DNA of 64,000 nt, taken from the NCBI GenBank assembly GCA_023079485.1, contig CM041091.1:33564146-33628145 (forward strand). The letters are read 5' to 3'. The stretch is from Archilochus colubris (Eukaryota > Chordata > Aves > Apodiformes > Trochilidae). A program made the position numbers and the translations under genes. The notes below the pieces were generated by a model. The model was not told the DNA's origin. It saw nothing but the letters and a program-made list of their open reading frames with translations, and did no database searches. How positions within the stretch are numbered: position 1 is the first letter of the stretch; the number at the start of each line of letters is the position of its first letter. Below are positions 7,621-24,701 of this stretch, in pieces.

Positions 7621-9637
7621 GGTGTCCTCAAGAGGCTGTGGGTGTCCCCAGGGACAGGAGGTGTCCCCAAGAAGCTGTGGGTGTCCCCAGGGGTCTCTGG
7701 GTGTCGCCAAGAAGCTGTGGGTGTCCCCAAGGGTCTGTGGGTGTCCCCAGGTGACAGGGGGTGTCCCCAAGGGATTGTGGGTGTCCCCAGGAGCCCATGG
7801 GTGTCCCCAAGAGACTGTGGGTGTCCCCAGGGGGCTGTGGGTGTCCCCAGGGGTCTTTGGGTGTCCCAAAGGGTGTCCCCTTTGGAACAGGGGGTGACCC
7901 CAGGGCACAGGGGGTGTCCCCACGGCTCTGTGGGTGTCCCCAGAGCTCTGTGCGTGTCCCAGGGGTCTGTGGGTGTCCCCAGGAGCCCGTGGGTGTCCCC
8001 AGGGGTCTGTGGGTGTCCCCAGAGCTCTGTGCATGTCCCAGAGCTCTGTGGGTGTCCCCAAGAAGCTATGGGTGTCCCCAGGGACAGGGGGTGTCCCCAT
8101 GGCTCTGTGGGTGTCCCCAGAGATCTGTGGGTGTCCCCAGGGGTCTCTGGGTGTCCCAAAGGGTGTCCCCTTTGGAACAGGGGGTGACCCCAGGGCACAG
8201 GGGGTGTCCCCAGGGCTCTGTGGGTGTCCCAGGGGTCTGTGGGTGTCCCCAGGAACCCGTGGGTGTCCCCAGGGGTCTGTGGGTGTCCCAGGGCTCTGTG
8301 GGTGTCCCCAAGAAGCTGTGGGTGTCCCAGGGGTCTGTGGGTGTCCCCAGGTGACAGGGGGTGTCCCCAAGGGATTGTGGGTGTCCCCAGGAGCCCATGG
8401 GTGTCCCCAAGAGGCTGTGGGTGTCCCCAGGGTGCTGTGGGTGTCCCAGGGCTCTGTGGGTGTCCCCAGGAGCCCATGGGTGTCCCCAAGAGGCTGTGGG
8501 TGTCCCAGGAGACAGAGGATGTCCCCAGGGGTCTGTGGGTGACCCAGGGGGCTGTGGGTGTCCCCAGGGGTCTGTGGGTGTCCCCATGAGCCCGTGGGTG
8601 TCCCCAAGAGGCTGTGGGTGTCCCCAAGAGGCTGTGGGTGTCCCCAGGGGGCTGTGGGTGACCCAGGGGTCTTTGGGTGTCCCAAAGGGTGTCCCCTTTG
8701 GAACAGGGGGTGACCCCAGGGCACAGGGGGTGTCCCCACGGCTCTGTGGGTGTCCCCAAGAGGCTGTGGGTGTCCCCAGAGCTCTGTGCATGTCCCAGGA
8801 GCCCGTGGGTGTCCCCAAGAAGCTGTGGGTGTCCCCAGGGGTCTGTGGGTGTCCCAGGGGTCTGTGGGTGTCCCCAGGAGCCCGTGGGTGTCCCCAGAGC
8901 TCTGTGGGTGTCCCCAGGGCTCTGTGCGTGTCCCCAGGAGACAGGGGGTGTCCCCAGGGGTCTGTGGGTGTCCCCAAGAGGCTGTGGGTGTCCCCAAGAG
9001 GCTGTGGGTGTCCTCAGGGCTCTGTGGGTGTCCCCAGGGGTCTGTGGGTGTCCCAGGGCTCTGTGGGTGTCCCCACGAGCCCGTGGGTGTCCCCAAGAAG
9101 CTATGGGTGTCCCCAGGGACAGGGGGTGTCCCCATGGCTCTGTGGGTGTCCCCAGAGATCTGTGGGTGACCCAGGGTGCTGTGGGTGTCCCCACAGCTCT
9201 GTGGGTGTCCCCAAGAGGCTGTGGGTGTCCCAGGAGACAGGGGGTGTCCCCAGAGATCTGTGGGTGTCCCAGGGCTCTGTGGGTGTCCCCAGGGCTCTGT
9301 GGGTGTCCCAGGGGTCTGTGGGTGTCCCCAGGAGCCCATGGGTGTCCCCAAGAGGCTGTGGGTGTCCCAGGAGACAGGAGGTGTCCCCAGGGGTCTGTGG
9401 GTGCCCCCAGGGGTCTGTGGGTGACCCAGGGGGCTGTGGGTGTCCCCAGAGATCTGTGGGTGTCCCAGGAGACAGGGGGTGTCCCAGGGGTCTGTGGGTG
9501 CCCCCAGGGGTCTGTGGGTGTCCCCAGAGATCTGTGGGTGTCCCCAGGGGTCTCTGGGTGTTCCAGGGCTCTGTGGGTGTCCCCAGGGGTCTGTGGGTGT
9601 CCCCAGGGCTCTGTGGGTGTCCCAGGGACAGGGGTGT
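7621..9637. repeat. CPSF1: Minisatellite, about 20-22-bp unit CTGTGGGTGTCCCCAGG
   Basis: About 2 kb of degenerate units on the theme GGTCTGTGGGTGTCCCCAG with variants (AAGAGGCTG, AGAGCTCTG, AGGAGCCCG). A longer segment containing an 8-bp inverted repeat (CCAAAGGG-TGTC-CCCTTTGG) recurs at 7866-7885, 8156-8175 and 8682-8701. This shows higher-order duplication with spacings of 290 and 526 bp. The array fills the CPSF1 intron right up to the splice donor at 9644. Confidence 0.93.
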
Positions 9638-9644
9638 CACCCAC

Positions 9645-9786
9645 CTCCCTCCAGCAGGCGCAGTCCCAGAGGGGTGACCTGGACGATGTACCGATTGTCA
9701 CCGATGTTCCCAGCAAAGACCGTGGGGCCCTGGGTGGCAAAGCCACTGGCGTCCAGCTCCAGGATCTCCTGGCCTGTCTGCAGCAC
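9645..9786 (-). CDS. CPSF1: CPSF1 internal exon (fifth of five here)
   Basis: 142-bp exon encoding 47 residues plus one base, including [26 protein letters not shown] and RYIVQV. I recognise these as part of CPSF1 (CPSF160), the large scaffold subunit of the cleavage and polyadenylation specificity factor, which works in the nucleus in AAUAAA recognition and 3'-end cleavage of pre-mRNA. The acceptor reads CCCTGTCCCCAG before 9786 and the donor GTGGGTG after 9645. The exon begins in phase 0, following the ATG codon that ends the exon at 13551, and leaves phase 1, which fits the Gly-Val junction known in vertebrate CPSF1. The remaining downstream exons are not in this window. Confidence 0.93.
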
Positions 9787-11935
9787 CTGGGGACAGGGGG
9801 ACACCTCAGGGGACAGCAGGGACACCCCAAGGGACACCAGAACCATCCCTGGGGACATGGGGACACCTCAGGGGACAGCAGGGACACACAGGGGAGACCC
9901 TGGGGACACCAGAACCATCCCAAAGGGACACCAGGGACATCCCAGGGGACAGCAGGGACACACAGAGAACACTTCAGGGGACAGCAGGGACACCCAGGGG
10001 ACATGGGGACACCTCAGGGGACAGTAGGGACACCCCAAGGGACACCAGAACCATCCCAGGGGACATGGGGCCACCTCAGGGGACAGCAGGGACACACAGG
10101 GGACACCTCAGGGGACAGCAGGGACACACAGGGGACACCTCAGGGGACATCAGGGACACCCCAAGGGACACCAGAACCATCCCTGGGGACATGGGGACAC
10201 CTCAGGGGACAGCAGGGACACCCCAAGGGACACCAGAACCATCCCAGGGGACATGGGGACACCTCAAGGGACACAGGGATACCTCAGGGGACACCAGAAC
10301 CATCCCTGGGGACATGGGGACACCTCAGGGGACAGCAGGGACACCCCAGGGGACACCAGAACCATCCCAGGGGACATGGGGACACCTCAGGGGACAGCAG
10401 GGACACACAGGGGACACCTCAGGGGACACCCAGGGGACATGGGGACACCTCAGGGGACATGGGGACACCTCAGGGGACAGCAGGGACACCCCAAGGGGCA
10501 CCAGAACCATCCCAGGGGACATGGGGACACCTCAGAGGACAGTAGGGACACCCCAAGGGACACCAGAACCATCCCAGGGGACACCTCAGGAGACAGCAGG
10601 GACACACAGGGGGGACCCTGGGGACACCAGAACCATCCCAAAGGGACACCAGGGACATCCCAGGGGACAGCAGGGACACACAGGGGACAGCAGGGACACA
10701 CAGGGGACACCCAGGGGACATGGGGACACCTCAAGGGACAGTAGGGACACCCCAAGGGGCACCAGAACCATCCCTGGGGACATGGGGACACCTCAAGGGA
10801 CACAGGGACACCTCAGGGGACACCAGAACCATCCCAGGGGACACAGGGACACCTCAGGGGACAGCAGGGACACCCCAAGGGACACCAGAACCATCCCAGG
10901 GGACATGGGGACACCTCAGGGGACAGCAGGGACACATAGGGGACACCAGAACCATCCCAGGGGACATGGGGACACCTCAGGGGACAGCAGGGACACATAG
11001 GGGACACCAGAACCATCCCTGGGGACATGGGGACACCTCAGGGGACAGTAGGGACACCCCAAGGGACACCAGAACCATCCCAGGGGACATGGGGACACCT
11101 CAGGGGACAGCAGGGACACACAGGGGACACCTCAGGGGACAGCAGGGACACCCCAAGGGACACCAGAACCATCCCAGGGGACATGGGGACACCTCAGGGG
11201 ACAGCAGGGACACCCCAAGGGACACCAGAACCATCCCAGGGGACATGGGGACACCTCAGGGGACAGCAGGGACACACAGGGGAGACCCTGGGGACACCAG
11301 AACCATCCCAAGGGACACCAGGGACATCCCAGGGGACAGCAGGGACACACAGAGGACACTTCAGGGGACAGTAGGGACACCTCAGGGGACACCAGAACCA
11401 TCCCAGGGGATATTGGGGACACCTCAGGGGACAGTAGGGACACTTAGGGGACACAGGGACATCCCAGGGGACAGCACGGACACCCAGGGGACACCTCAGG
11501 GGACAGCAGAACCGTCCCAGGGGACACAAGGACACCTCAGGGGACACCCAGGGGATACCAGGGACACTCTGGGGACAGCAGGGACACCCTGGGGACACCA
11601 TGGACACCCTAAGGGACAGCAGAACCACCCCAGGGACACCCAGGGGACAGCAGAGACACCCCAAGGAACACCAGGGACACCACAAGGGACAGCAGGGACA
11701 CCCTGGGGACACCTCAGGGGACCCCAGAACCATCCCAGGGGACAGCAGGGACACCCAAAGGACAGCAGGGACAACTCAGGGGACACCAGAACCACCCTGG
11801 GGACACCAGGGACACCCCAGGGGTCACCAGAACCACCCTGGGGACACCAGGGACACCCCAGGGGACACCAGAACCATCCCAGGGGACACCAGAACCACCC
11901 TGGGGACACCAGGGACACCCTGGGGGTCCATGGGC
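9787..11935. repeat. CPSF1: Minisatellite, GGGGACA-based, G-rich on plus strand
   Basis: About 2.1 kb built from GGGACACCTCAGGGGACAGCAGG and GGGACACCAGAACCATCCCAGGGGACATG segments. These alternate to give composite units of about 60 bp (the CCAGAACCATCCC segment recurs dozens of times). It is the acceptor-side part of the CPSF1 intron between 13551 and 9786. On the CPSF1 sense (minus) strand the array reads as repeated TGTCCCC, the same word found at the acceptor. Confidence 0.93.
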
Positions 11936-13550
11936 AGATGCCCCCCCATGTCCCCATCCCTGTCCCCATGTCCCCATGTCCCCATGTCCCTCTGTGCCCC
12001 CCTGTCCCCATCCCCACATCCCACCCTGTCCCCCCATAACCCCCCCTGTCCCCATGTCCCCCCCCCCGGTCCCTGTCCCTGTGGCCCCCCATGTCCCCCC
12101 CTGCCCCCCCAGTTCCCCCATGTCCCCCAGTTCCCTCCTGTCCCCCCATGTCCTTATGTCCCCCTCTGTCCCCATGTCCCCCCCCCATACCCCTGCCCCC
12201 CCATGCCCCCCGTGTCCTCCCCCTGTCCCCATGTCCCCCCCTGGCCCCCCGTCCCCCCCTAGTTCCATGTCCCCCCCCATATCCCCCCCGTCCCCTTGCC
12301 CCCCCATGTCCCCTTGTGTCCCCCCCCATCCCCATGTCCCCCCTGTGCCTCCATGTCCCCCGTGTTCCCCCTTCCCCCCCGTCCCCATGTCCCCCCTGTC
12401 CCTGTGTCCCCATATCCCCCCACATCCCTGTGTCCCCCCCCGTCCCCCCCATCCCCGTGTCCCCCCATATCTCCCTGTCCCCATGTCCCCCCTTCTCCCC
12501 CCCATCCCCCTCTCCCCTCATGTCCCCCCCATCCCCCCACTTCCCCCCTTCCCCCCCCATCCCCATATCCCCCCACATCCCCGTTTCCCCCCCGTGTCCC
12601 CGTGTCCCCCCTTTTCCCCATCCCCCTCTCCCCTCATGTCCCCCCCTGTCCCCCCGTGTCCCCCCCTGTCTCCCATCCCAACCCATGTCTCCCCCTCCCT
12701 CCCCGTCCCCCCATGTCCCCCCCTCTCCCCCCCGTCCCTCCCCATCCCCCTGTCCCCCCCATGTTCCCCTGTCCCCCCATCCCAACCCATGTCCCCCCCA
12801 TCCCTCCCCCTGTCCCCCCATGTTCCTGTCCCCATCCCCCCTGTCCCCCCCCAGTTCCCCCATGTCCCCCAGTTCCCCCCGTGCCTCCATGTCCCCCCCT
12901 GTCCCACCCCATCCCCGTGTCCCCCTCCATCCCCATGTCCCCTTTCCCCCCTTGTCCCCTGTCCCCCCCATGTTCCCCTGTCCCCTGTCCCCTCCGTGTC
13001 CCCCCATCCCAACCCATGTCCCCCCCAGTTCCCCCCTGGCCCCCCTTTCCACCCCTGTCCCCCCGTGTCACCATGTCCCCCCCTGTCCCTGTGTCCCCAT
13101 GTCCCCCCCTGTCCCCATGTCCCCCCTATCCCCCCCATGTCCCCTCCTGTCCCCTCCTCTCCCCGTCCCGTGTCCCCCATCCCCGTCCCCGTCCCCATGT
13201 CCCCCTATCCCCCATGTCTCCCCTGTCCCCTCCCTCCCCCCCTGCCAGTGCTCCCCCGTCCCCATGTCCCCCCGTCCCTGGCTCCCCCATTCCCATGTCC
13301 CCCACGTCCCCCCCATGTCTCCCCCGTCCCCATGTCCCCCCACGTCCCCCCCGTGTCCCCCCTTGTCCCCATGCCCCCCCCTGTCCCCCCCATGTTCCCC
13401 TGTCCCCCCACATCCCCCCTGTCCTCCCCATATCCCCCCTGTCCCCCCCGTGTCCCACCCGTCCCCATGTCCCCCCACATCCCCCCTGTCCCCATGTCCC
13501 CCCGTGTCCCCCCTGTCCCCCCCGTGTCCCCTGTGTCCCGTGTCCCTCAC
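11936..13550. repeat. CPSF1: C-rich plus-strand minisatellite (strand-inverted block)
   Basis: About 1.6 kb of CCCCCCATGTCCCC and CCCTGTCCCC variants with irregular C runs. The plus strand is almost pure pyrimidine and guanine-poor, the opposite of the arrays on either side. The CPSF1 sense strand is therefore G-rich here (GGGGACATGGGGGG). It lies in the donor-side part of the same intron and ends at the donor of the exon at 13551-13673. Confidence 0.92.
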
Positions 13551-13673
13551 CATGGTGGAATCCTCCCTGCTGAGGATGAGGAAGCCATGGCGCTGCCCTT
13601 CCCCCCCCTCCTCCTCCTCCTCGGGGACCCCCCCGGGATCCCCCACGGCCTCTCCGGGGGGCACCTCCTGCTC
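13551..13673 (-). CDS. CPSF1: CPSF1 internal exon (fourth of five here)
   Basis: 123-bp phase-0 exon encoding 41 residues. The first half is a low-complexity Gly/Pro/Glu linker with a run of five Glu. The second half contains [14 protein letters not shown], which I recognise from vertebrate CPSF1 just before the TGQEI segment of the next exon. The acceptor is CCCTGTCCCCAG and the donor is GTGAGG. The acidic linker is the part of this region known to vary among species, so its divergence is not a sign of decay. Confidence 0.93.
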
Positions 13674-15850
<2,177 letters not shown>

Positions 15851-16690
15851 GCAGGGGGGGTGGGGCCCTGTAGGGCCCTGTGGGTCCCATGGGTGCTGTG
15901 GGGCTGTGGGTGCTGTGGGTCCCATGGGTCAGGTTAGGGTCAGTTCTGGGTCCTGTGGGTCCCATAGGTGCCATGGGTCACTATGGGTTCTGTGGGTCCC
16001 ATGGGTGCTGTGGGTCACCATGGGTCAGTTTTGGGTCAGTTCTGGGTCAGTTTTGGGTCCTGTGGGTCCCATGGGTGCTGTGGGTCCCATGGGGCTGTGG
16101 GTCCCATGGGTGCTTTGGGTCCCATGGGTGCTGTGGGTCACCATGGGTCAGTTTTGGGTCAGTTCTAGGTCCCAGGGGTTCTGTGGGTCCCATGGGTGCT
16201 GTGGGTCACCATGGGTCAGTTCTGGGTCAGTTTTGGGTCCTGTGGGTCCCATGGGTCCCTATGGGTGCTGTGGGGCTGTGGGTGCTGTGGGTCCCATGGG
16301 TGCTGTGGTGCCGTGGGTCATCATGGGTCAGTTTTGGGTCAGTTCTGGGTCAGTTTTGGGTCAGTTCTGGGTCCCATGGGTGCTGTGGGTCCCATGGGTC
16401 ACTATGGGTCAGTTCTGGGTCAGTTTAGGGTCCTGTGGGTGCCGTGGGTCCCATGGGTCCCTATGGGTGCTGTGGGTCCCATGGGTCAGTTTTGGGTCGG
16501 TTCTGGGTCAGTTTTGGGTCCCGTGGGTCCCATGGGTGCTGTGGGTGCTGTGGGTGCTGTGGGTCCCATGGGTGCTGTGGGTGCTGTGGGTGCTTTGGGT
16601 CCCATGGGTCAGTTTTGGGTCAGTTCTGGGTCAGTTTTGGGTCCCGTGGGTGCTGTGGGTCCCATGGGTGCTGTGGGTGCTGTGGGGCTG
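15851..16690. repeat. CPSF1: Minisatellite GGGTCCCATGGGTGCTGTGGGTCAG
   Basis: About 0.8 kb of units GGGTCCCATGGGTGCTGT and GGGTCAGTTTTGGGTCAGTTCT. It forms a distinct family from its neighbours, within the same intron. Confidence 0.9.
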
Positions 16691-17700
16691 TTCCCGGGGG
16701 GTACAGGCAGGACCCAAACCTGGGGGTTCTGCCCTGGTTCTGTCCGGGTTCTGCTCTGGCACCGACCCCGAACCTGACCCGGGGGGGAACCCAGCCAGTG
16801 GGGGGGCTGTGCGGGGGGCTGGGGGGGTCCTGAGGGGGGGTTTGGGGGTCCCGAGGGATTTGGGGGTCCTGAGGGGTCTGGGGGTCCCGAGGGATTTGGG
16901 GTTCTGGGGGTCTGGGGATTTGGGGGTCTAAGGGGTTGGGGGTCCTGAGGATTTGGGGGGCCCTGATGAGGGGTTGGGGTTTGGGGGTCCTGAGGGGGTC
17001 TGGGGTCGAGGATTTGGGGGTCCTGAGGGGAGTTGGGGGGCTCCGAGGGTTCTGGGATTTGGGGGGTCTGGGGTCCTGAGTCCTGAGGATTTGGGGGATC
17101 CTGAGGGGGTCTGGGGGGTCCTGAGGGGATTTGGGGGTCCTGAGGGAGTTTGGGGGTCCTGAGGGATTGGGGGTCTGAGGGGTCTGGGGGTACGAGGATT
17201 TGGGGGTCCTGAGGAGTGCTGGGGTTTGGGGGTTCTGAGGGGGGAGTTGGGGGGTCCCGAGGGGTCCTGAGGGATTTAGGGGGGTCCTGAGGGGGGGTCT
17301 GGGGGGTCCTGAGGGGAGGGTTGGGGGGTTCTGAGGGGTTCTGAGGGGTCTGGGGGGGTCTTGAGGGGGGAGTTGGGGGGTTCCGAGGGGGTCTGAGGGA
17401 TTTGGGGGGGTCTTGAGGGGGGGTTTGGGGGTCCCGAGGGATTGGGGGGGGTCCTAGTGGGGGGGTCTTGGGGGGTCCTGAGGAGTTCTGGGGGATTTGG
17501 GGGGGTCTTGAGGGGGGGGTTGGGGGTCCTGAGGGATTTAGGGGGGTCCTGAGGGGGGAGTTGGGGGGTTCCGAGGGGGTCTGGGGGATTTGGGGGGGTC
17601 CCAAGAGGTCCTGGGGGGGTCCTGGGGGGGTCCTGGGGGGTCCCAGTGGGGTCTCACAAGGTTTGGGGGTCCCAGGGGGTTTTGGGGGGATCCTGAGGGG
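16691..17700. repeat. CPSF1: Minisatellite GGGGGTCCTGAGGGGTTTGG
   Basis: About 1 kb of G/T-rich units on the theme GGGGTCCTGAGGGATTTGG and GGGGGAGTTGGGGGG. A short, less repetitive patch at 16691-16800 (GTACAGGCAGGACCCAAACC...) may be surviving ancestral intron or a diverged unit. Confidence 0.87.
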
Positions 17701-19940
17701 GTCCCAGGGGATTTGGGGGTCCCAGGGGGGTTACTGGGGGGGTTAAAAGGGTTCTGGGGGGCTTGGGGGTCCCAGGAGTTTTGGGGGGGTCCCAACAGAG
17801 CTGTCCTGGGGGTCCCAGGGGAGATTTTGGGGTCCCAGGGGGCTTTGGGGGTCCAAGGGGGGGGGTCTGGGGGGGTTTTGGGGAGTTTGGGGTCCCAGGG
17901 GGGAGGGTTGGGGGTCCCAGGGTGGGAGTGGGGTCTTGGGGGGCTTTTTGGGTCTCAGGGGGGGTTTTGGGGTCCCAGGAGGGGTTTTGGGGTCCCAGGG
18001 GGGGTACTGGGGGGCTTTTGGGTCCCAAGGGGGGTCCCAGAAGGGTTTTGGGGTCCCAGGGGGGGTCCTGGGGTGTTTTGGGGTCCCAGGGGGGGTCCCA
18101 GGAGCATTTTGGGGTCCCAAGAGGGGTCCTGGAGGGGGGTTGGGATCCCAGGGGGGGTCCTAGGAGGGTTTTGGGGTCCCAGGGGGTTTTGGGGTCCAAG
18201 GATCCTGGGGGTTGGGGTCTTGAGGAGGTTGGGGGTCCTGGGGGGTTTTGGGGTCCTGGGGTTTGAGGTCCCAGGGGGTCCCAAGAGGGTTTGGGATCCC
18301 AAGGGGGTCCTGGGGGGCTGGGGTCCCAGGGGGTCTCAGGAGGGTTTTGGGGTCCCAGGGGGTTTTGGGGTCCAAGGGGAGAGTTTGTGGGTCACAGGGG
18401 GGGGAGTTGGGGTCCCAGGAGGGTTTCGGGGTCCCAGGGGATTTTCGGGGGGGTCTCAGAGGTATCCTGAGGGTGTTTTGGGGTCCTGGGGGGTTTTGGG
18501 GTCCCAGGGGAGGTCCTGGGGGTATTTTGGGGTCCCAGGGGGGTTTTGGGGTCCCAGGGGGGGTACTGGGGGGCTTTTGGGTCCCAAGGGGGGTCCCAAG
18601 AGGGTTTTGGGGTCCCAAGGGGGGTCCTGGGGTGTTTGGGGTTCAGGGTTCCAGGGGTTTGGGGTCCCAGGGGTCCCAGGGTGTTTTGGGGTCCCAGGGG
18701 GTCCCAGGGTGTTTGGGGTCCCAGGGGTCCTGGGGTGTTTTGGGGTCCCAGGGGGGTCCCAGAAGGGTTTTGGGGTCCCAGGGGAGGTCCTGGGGGGATG
18801 TTGGGGTTTCAGGGGTGGTCCTAAGAGGGTTTTGGGGTCCCAAGGGGGGTCCTGGGGGGGGGGCTGGGGTCCCAGGGGGGGTCCTGGGGTGTTTTGGGGT
18901 CCCAGGAGAGGTCCCAGGAGGGTTTTGGGGTCCCAAGAGGGGTCCTGGAGGGGGGTTGGGGTCCCAAGAGGGTTTTGGGGTCCCAGGGGGGGTCCCAGGG
19001 TGTTTTGGAGTCCCAGGGATGGTACTGGGGGGGTTTGGGGTCCCAGGAGGGGTTTGGGGGTCCCAGGGGGATCCTGGGGGTGTTATGGGGTCTTGAGGGG
19101 GGGTTGGGGGTCCTGTGGGGATTTAGGGGTCCTGGGGGGTTTTGAGGTCCCAAGGGGGATCCCAAGAGGGTTTTGGGGTCCCAGAGAGGGTACTGGGGGG
19201 GTTGGGGTTCCAGGAGGGTTTTGGGGTCCCAGGGGAGGTCCCACAAAGGTTTTGGGGTCCCAGGGGGAGGTTCTGGGGGGAGTTGTGGTCCCAGGGGGGG
19301 TCCCAGGAGGGTTTTGGGGTCCCAGGGGATGTCCTAGAAGGGGTTGGGGTCCCAGGAGGGGTCCTGGGGGGGGGTTGGGGTCCCAGGGGGGGTCCCAGGG
19401 TGTTTTGGGGTCCCAGGGGGGGTCCCAGAAGGGTTTTGGGGTCCCAGAGGGGTCCCAGGGTGTTTTGGGATCCCAGAGGAGGTTCTGGGAGAGTTCTGGG
19501 GTCCCAGGGGAGGTTCTGGGGGTGTTGGGGTCCCAGGGGGGGTCCTGGGGTGTTTTGGGGTCCCAGGAGAGGTACCAGGAGGGTTCTGGGGTCCCAGGGG
19601 GTCCTGGGGTGTTTTGGGTTCCCAGAGGAGGTTCTGGGAGGGTTCTGGGGTCCCAGGGGGGGTCTCAGGAGGGTTTTGGGGTCCCAAGGGGGGGTCCTGG
19701 GGTGTTTTGGGGTCCCAGGAGCTTTTGGGGTCCCAGGGGGGGTGCTGGGGGGCTTTTGGGTCCCAAGGGGAGTCCCAGGAGGGTTTTGGGGTCCCGGGGG
19801 GGGTCCTGGGGTGTTTTGGGGTCCCAGGAGGGTTTTGAGGTCCCATGGGGGGGCCTCAGGGGGTGTTTTGGGGTCCCAGGAGGGGATTGGGGTCCCAGGA
19901 GGGGTTTTTGGGGTGTTTGGGGTGTTTGGGGTGTTTGGGG
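17701..19940. repeat. CPSF1: Minisatellite TTTTGGGGTCCCAGGGGGG
   Basis: About 2.2 kb of degenerate units of about 18-24 bp, TTTTGGGGTCCCAGG(G)nTCC, with very long G runs on the plus strand. It grades from the preceding family near 17600-17700 and ends in a short GGGGTGTTT array (19905-19940) directly against the CPSF1 donor at 19943. Confidence 0.9.
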
Positions 19941-19943
19941 TAC

Positions 19944-20024
19944 CTGCAGCACAGAGAGGGCCCCGTTCTTCCCGTAGCCTGAGCACAGAACCAGCTCCAG
20001 GTCCGGTTCTGGATTGTTCTGGAA
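19944..20024 (-). CDS. CPSF1: CPSF1 internal exon (second of five here)
   Basis: 81-bp phase-0 exon encoding 27 residues that include [13 protein letters not shown] and [10 protein letters not shown], recognised from CPSF1 between the PAFLSEE and SIRPQ segments. The acceptor is GCTGTCCCCTCAG and the donor is GTACCCC, a weaker donor than those of the neighbouring exons. It directly abuts a GGGGTGTTT array on the donor side. Confidence 0.94.
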
Positions 20025-23714
<3,690 letters not shown>

Positions 23715-24347
23715 GGAATTTTATCACTTTTTTTATTGAAAACTGCACTGAAGGCTAAATGTCCACCTTTACAATAAACAAATACAGTAACGGTAACACA
23801 CTAAAACAGAACATACTGCTGATAGCCATTGGGTTCTTTTTTTTTTTGTTCTTTTTTTTTTTCCATTTGGGACAGCTTAAGATAATTTTTTTTTGTCACA
23901 GAAACAGGAATGTACCCATACAAAGGCTCAAAATAGGCCATCTTGTTAAAAAAACAAAAAAAAGAAGGCGATGATTCACAAAAGACTATGAATATAACAT
24001 GTAGCTAAGTTGATACAAATCTAATAGGATTTGTTAAAATCAGTCACATCTAATAACACATTTTGAAGTGTTCTCGTATAAAATATCACGTGAAGAAAAG
24101 AAGACTTTCATCAATGTCTAAAAAAGTGGGTTTTTTGTTTGTTTTTTTTTTTTTTTGTTCATAGACAGTCTGACAAGTTGCCATAAAAAGTGTTTCCTGA
24201 GACATAAGGAAATGCAACATTATTCTTGAACCCTTTCCAGCTCAAGACTTTTTTTTTTCCACTTGATAAAATAGCTGCAGATTTAAAACTGAGAAAATAT
24301 ATTTGAGTACAAATAGTGTGTGAAACTTAATACTTTCTTCTTTTTTT
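23715..24347 (-). other. 3'-UTR-like sequence of an unidentified gene
   Basis: AT-rich with several long A runs on the minus strand. An AATAAA hexamer (plus-strand TTTATT at 23732-23737) is followed by a plausible cleavage region near 23715. A second AATAAA-like site exists on the plus strand at 23774. No coding frame is present. Its character is that of a long mRNA 3' UTR on the minus strand, cut off by the gap. It cannot be the 3' end of CPSF1, because it lies upstream of internal CPSF1 exons in the direction of transcription. I do not recognise the gene. Confidence 0.4.
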
Positions 24348-24447
24348 NNNNNNNNNNNNNNNNNNNNNNNNNNNNNNNNNNNNNNNNNNNNNNNNNNNNN
24401 NNNNNNNNNNNNNNNNNNNNNNNNNNNNNNNNNNNNNNNNNNNNNNN
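24348..24447. other. Assembly gap, 100 N
   Basis: A second run of exactly 100 unknown bases, preceded by a poly-T stretch. LTR sequence resumes immediately after it. Confidence 0.99.
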
Positions 24448-24471
24448 TTTATCCTGGCCCAAACCAGGACA
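24448..24471 (-). repeat. Outer (U3) end of the 5' LTR
   Basis: These 24 bases match 843-866 of the 3' LTR exactly and end at the LTR terminus (minus-strand TGTCC start at 24471). They complete the LTR that breaks off at 7126. Host DNA follows at once at 24472. Confidence 0.9.
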
Positions 24472-24701
24472 ATGGTTTTGACTAGGGTTTGACACAGGAA
24501 AATGACATTGTTTGTAAACCCAGAGCTAAGCTGGCTGGGGTGTTATAGCTCAATATATTTTCAGCAGAGAGAGCACTGATTATCTGTGCCCTCTATTACT
24601 TCTCTCCAGTAAAGCTCCATGCCAATAATGCAATTTGTATTTTTTACCTTAGATGTGTTGGTAAACAAACCCTGGGGACAGAGCTCAGCAAAGTGGGAGC
24701 T
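24471..24701 (+). repeat. 231-bp exact duplicate of 153-383 (genuine right flank)
   Basis: Identical to 153-383. Here it continues smoothly into host DNA (GCAGCAGGGACTTTTGG from 24702 onward), so this is the correct genomic copy and the left copy is the one cut into the LTR. Confidence 0.85.
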
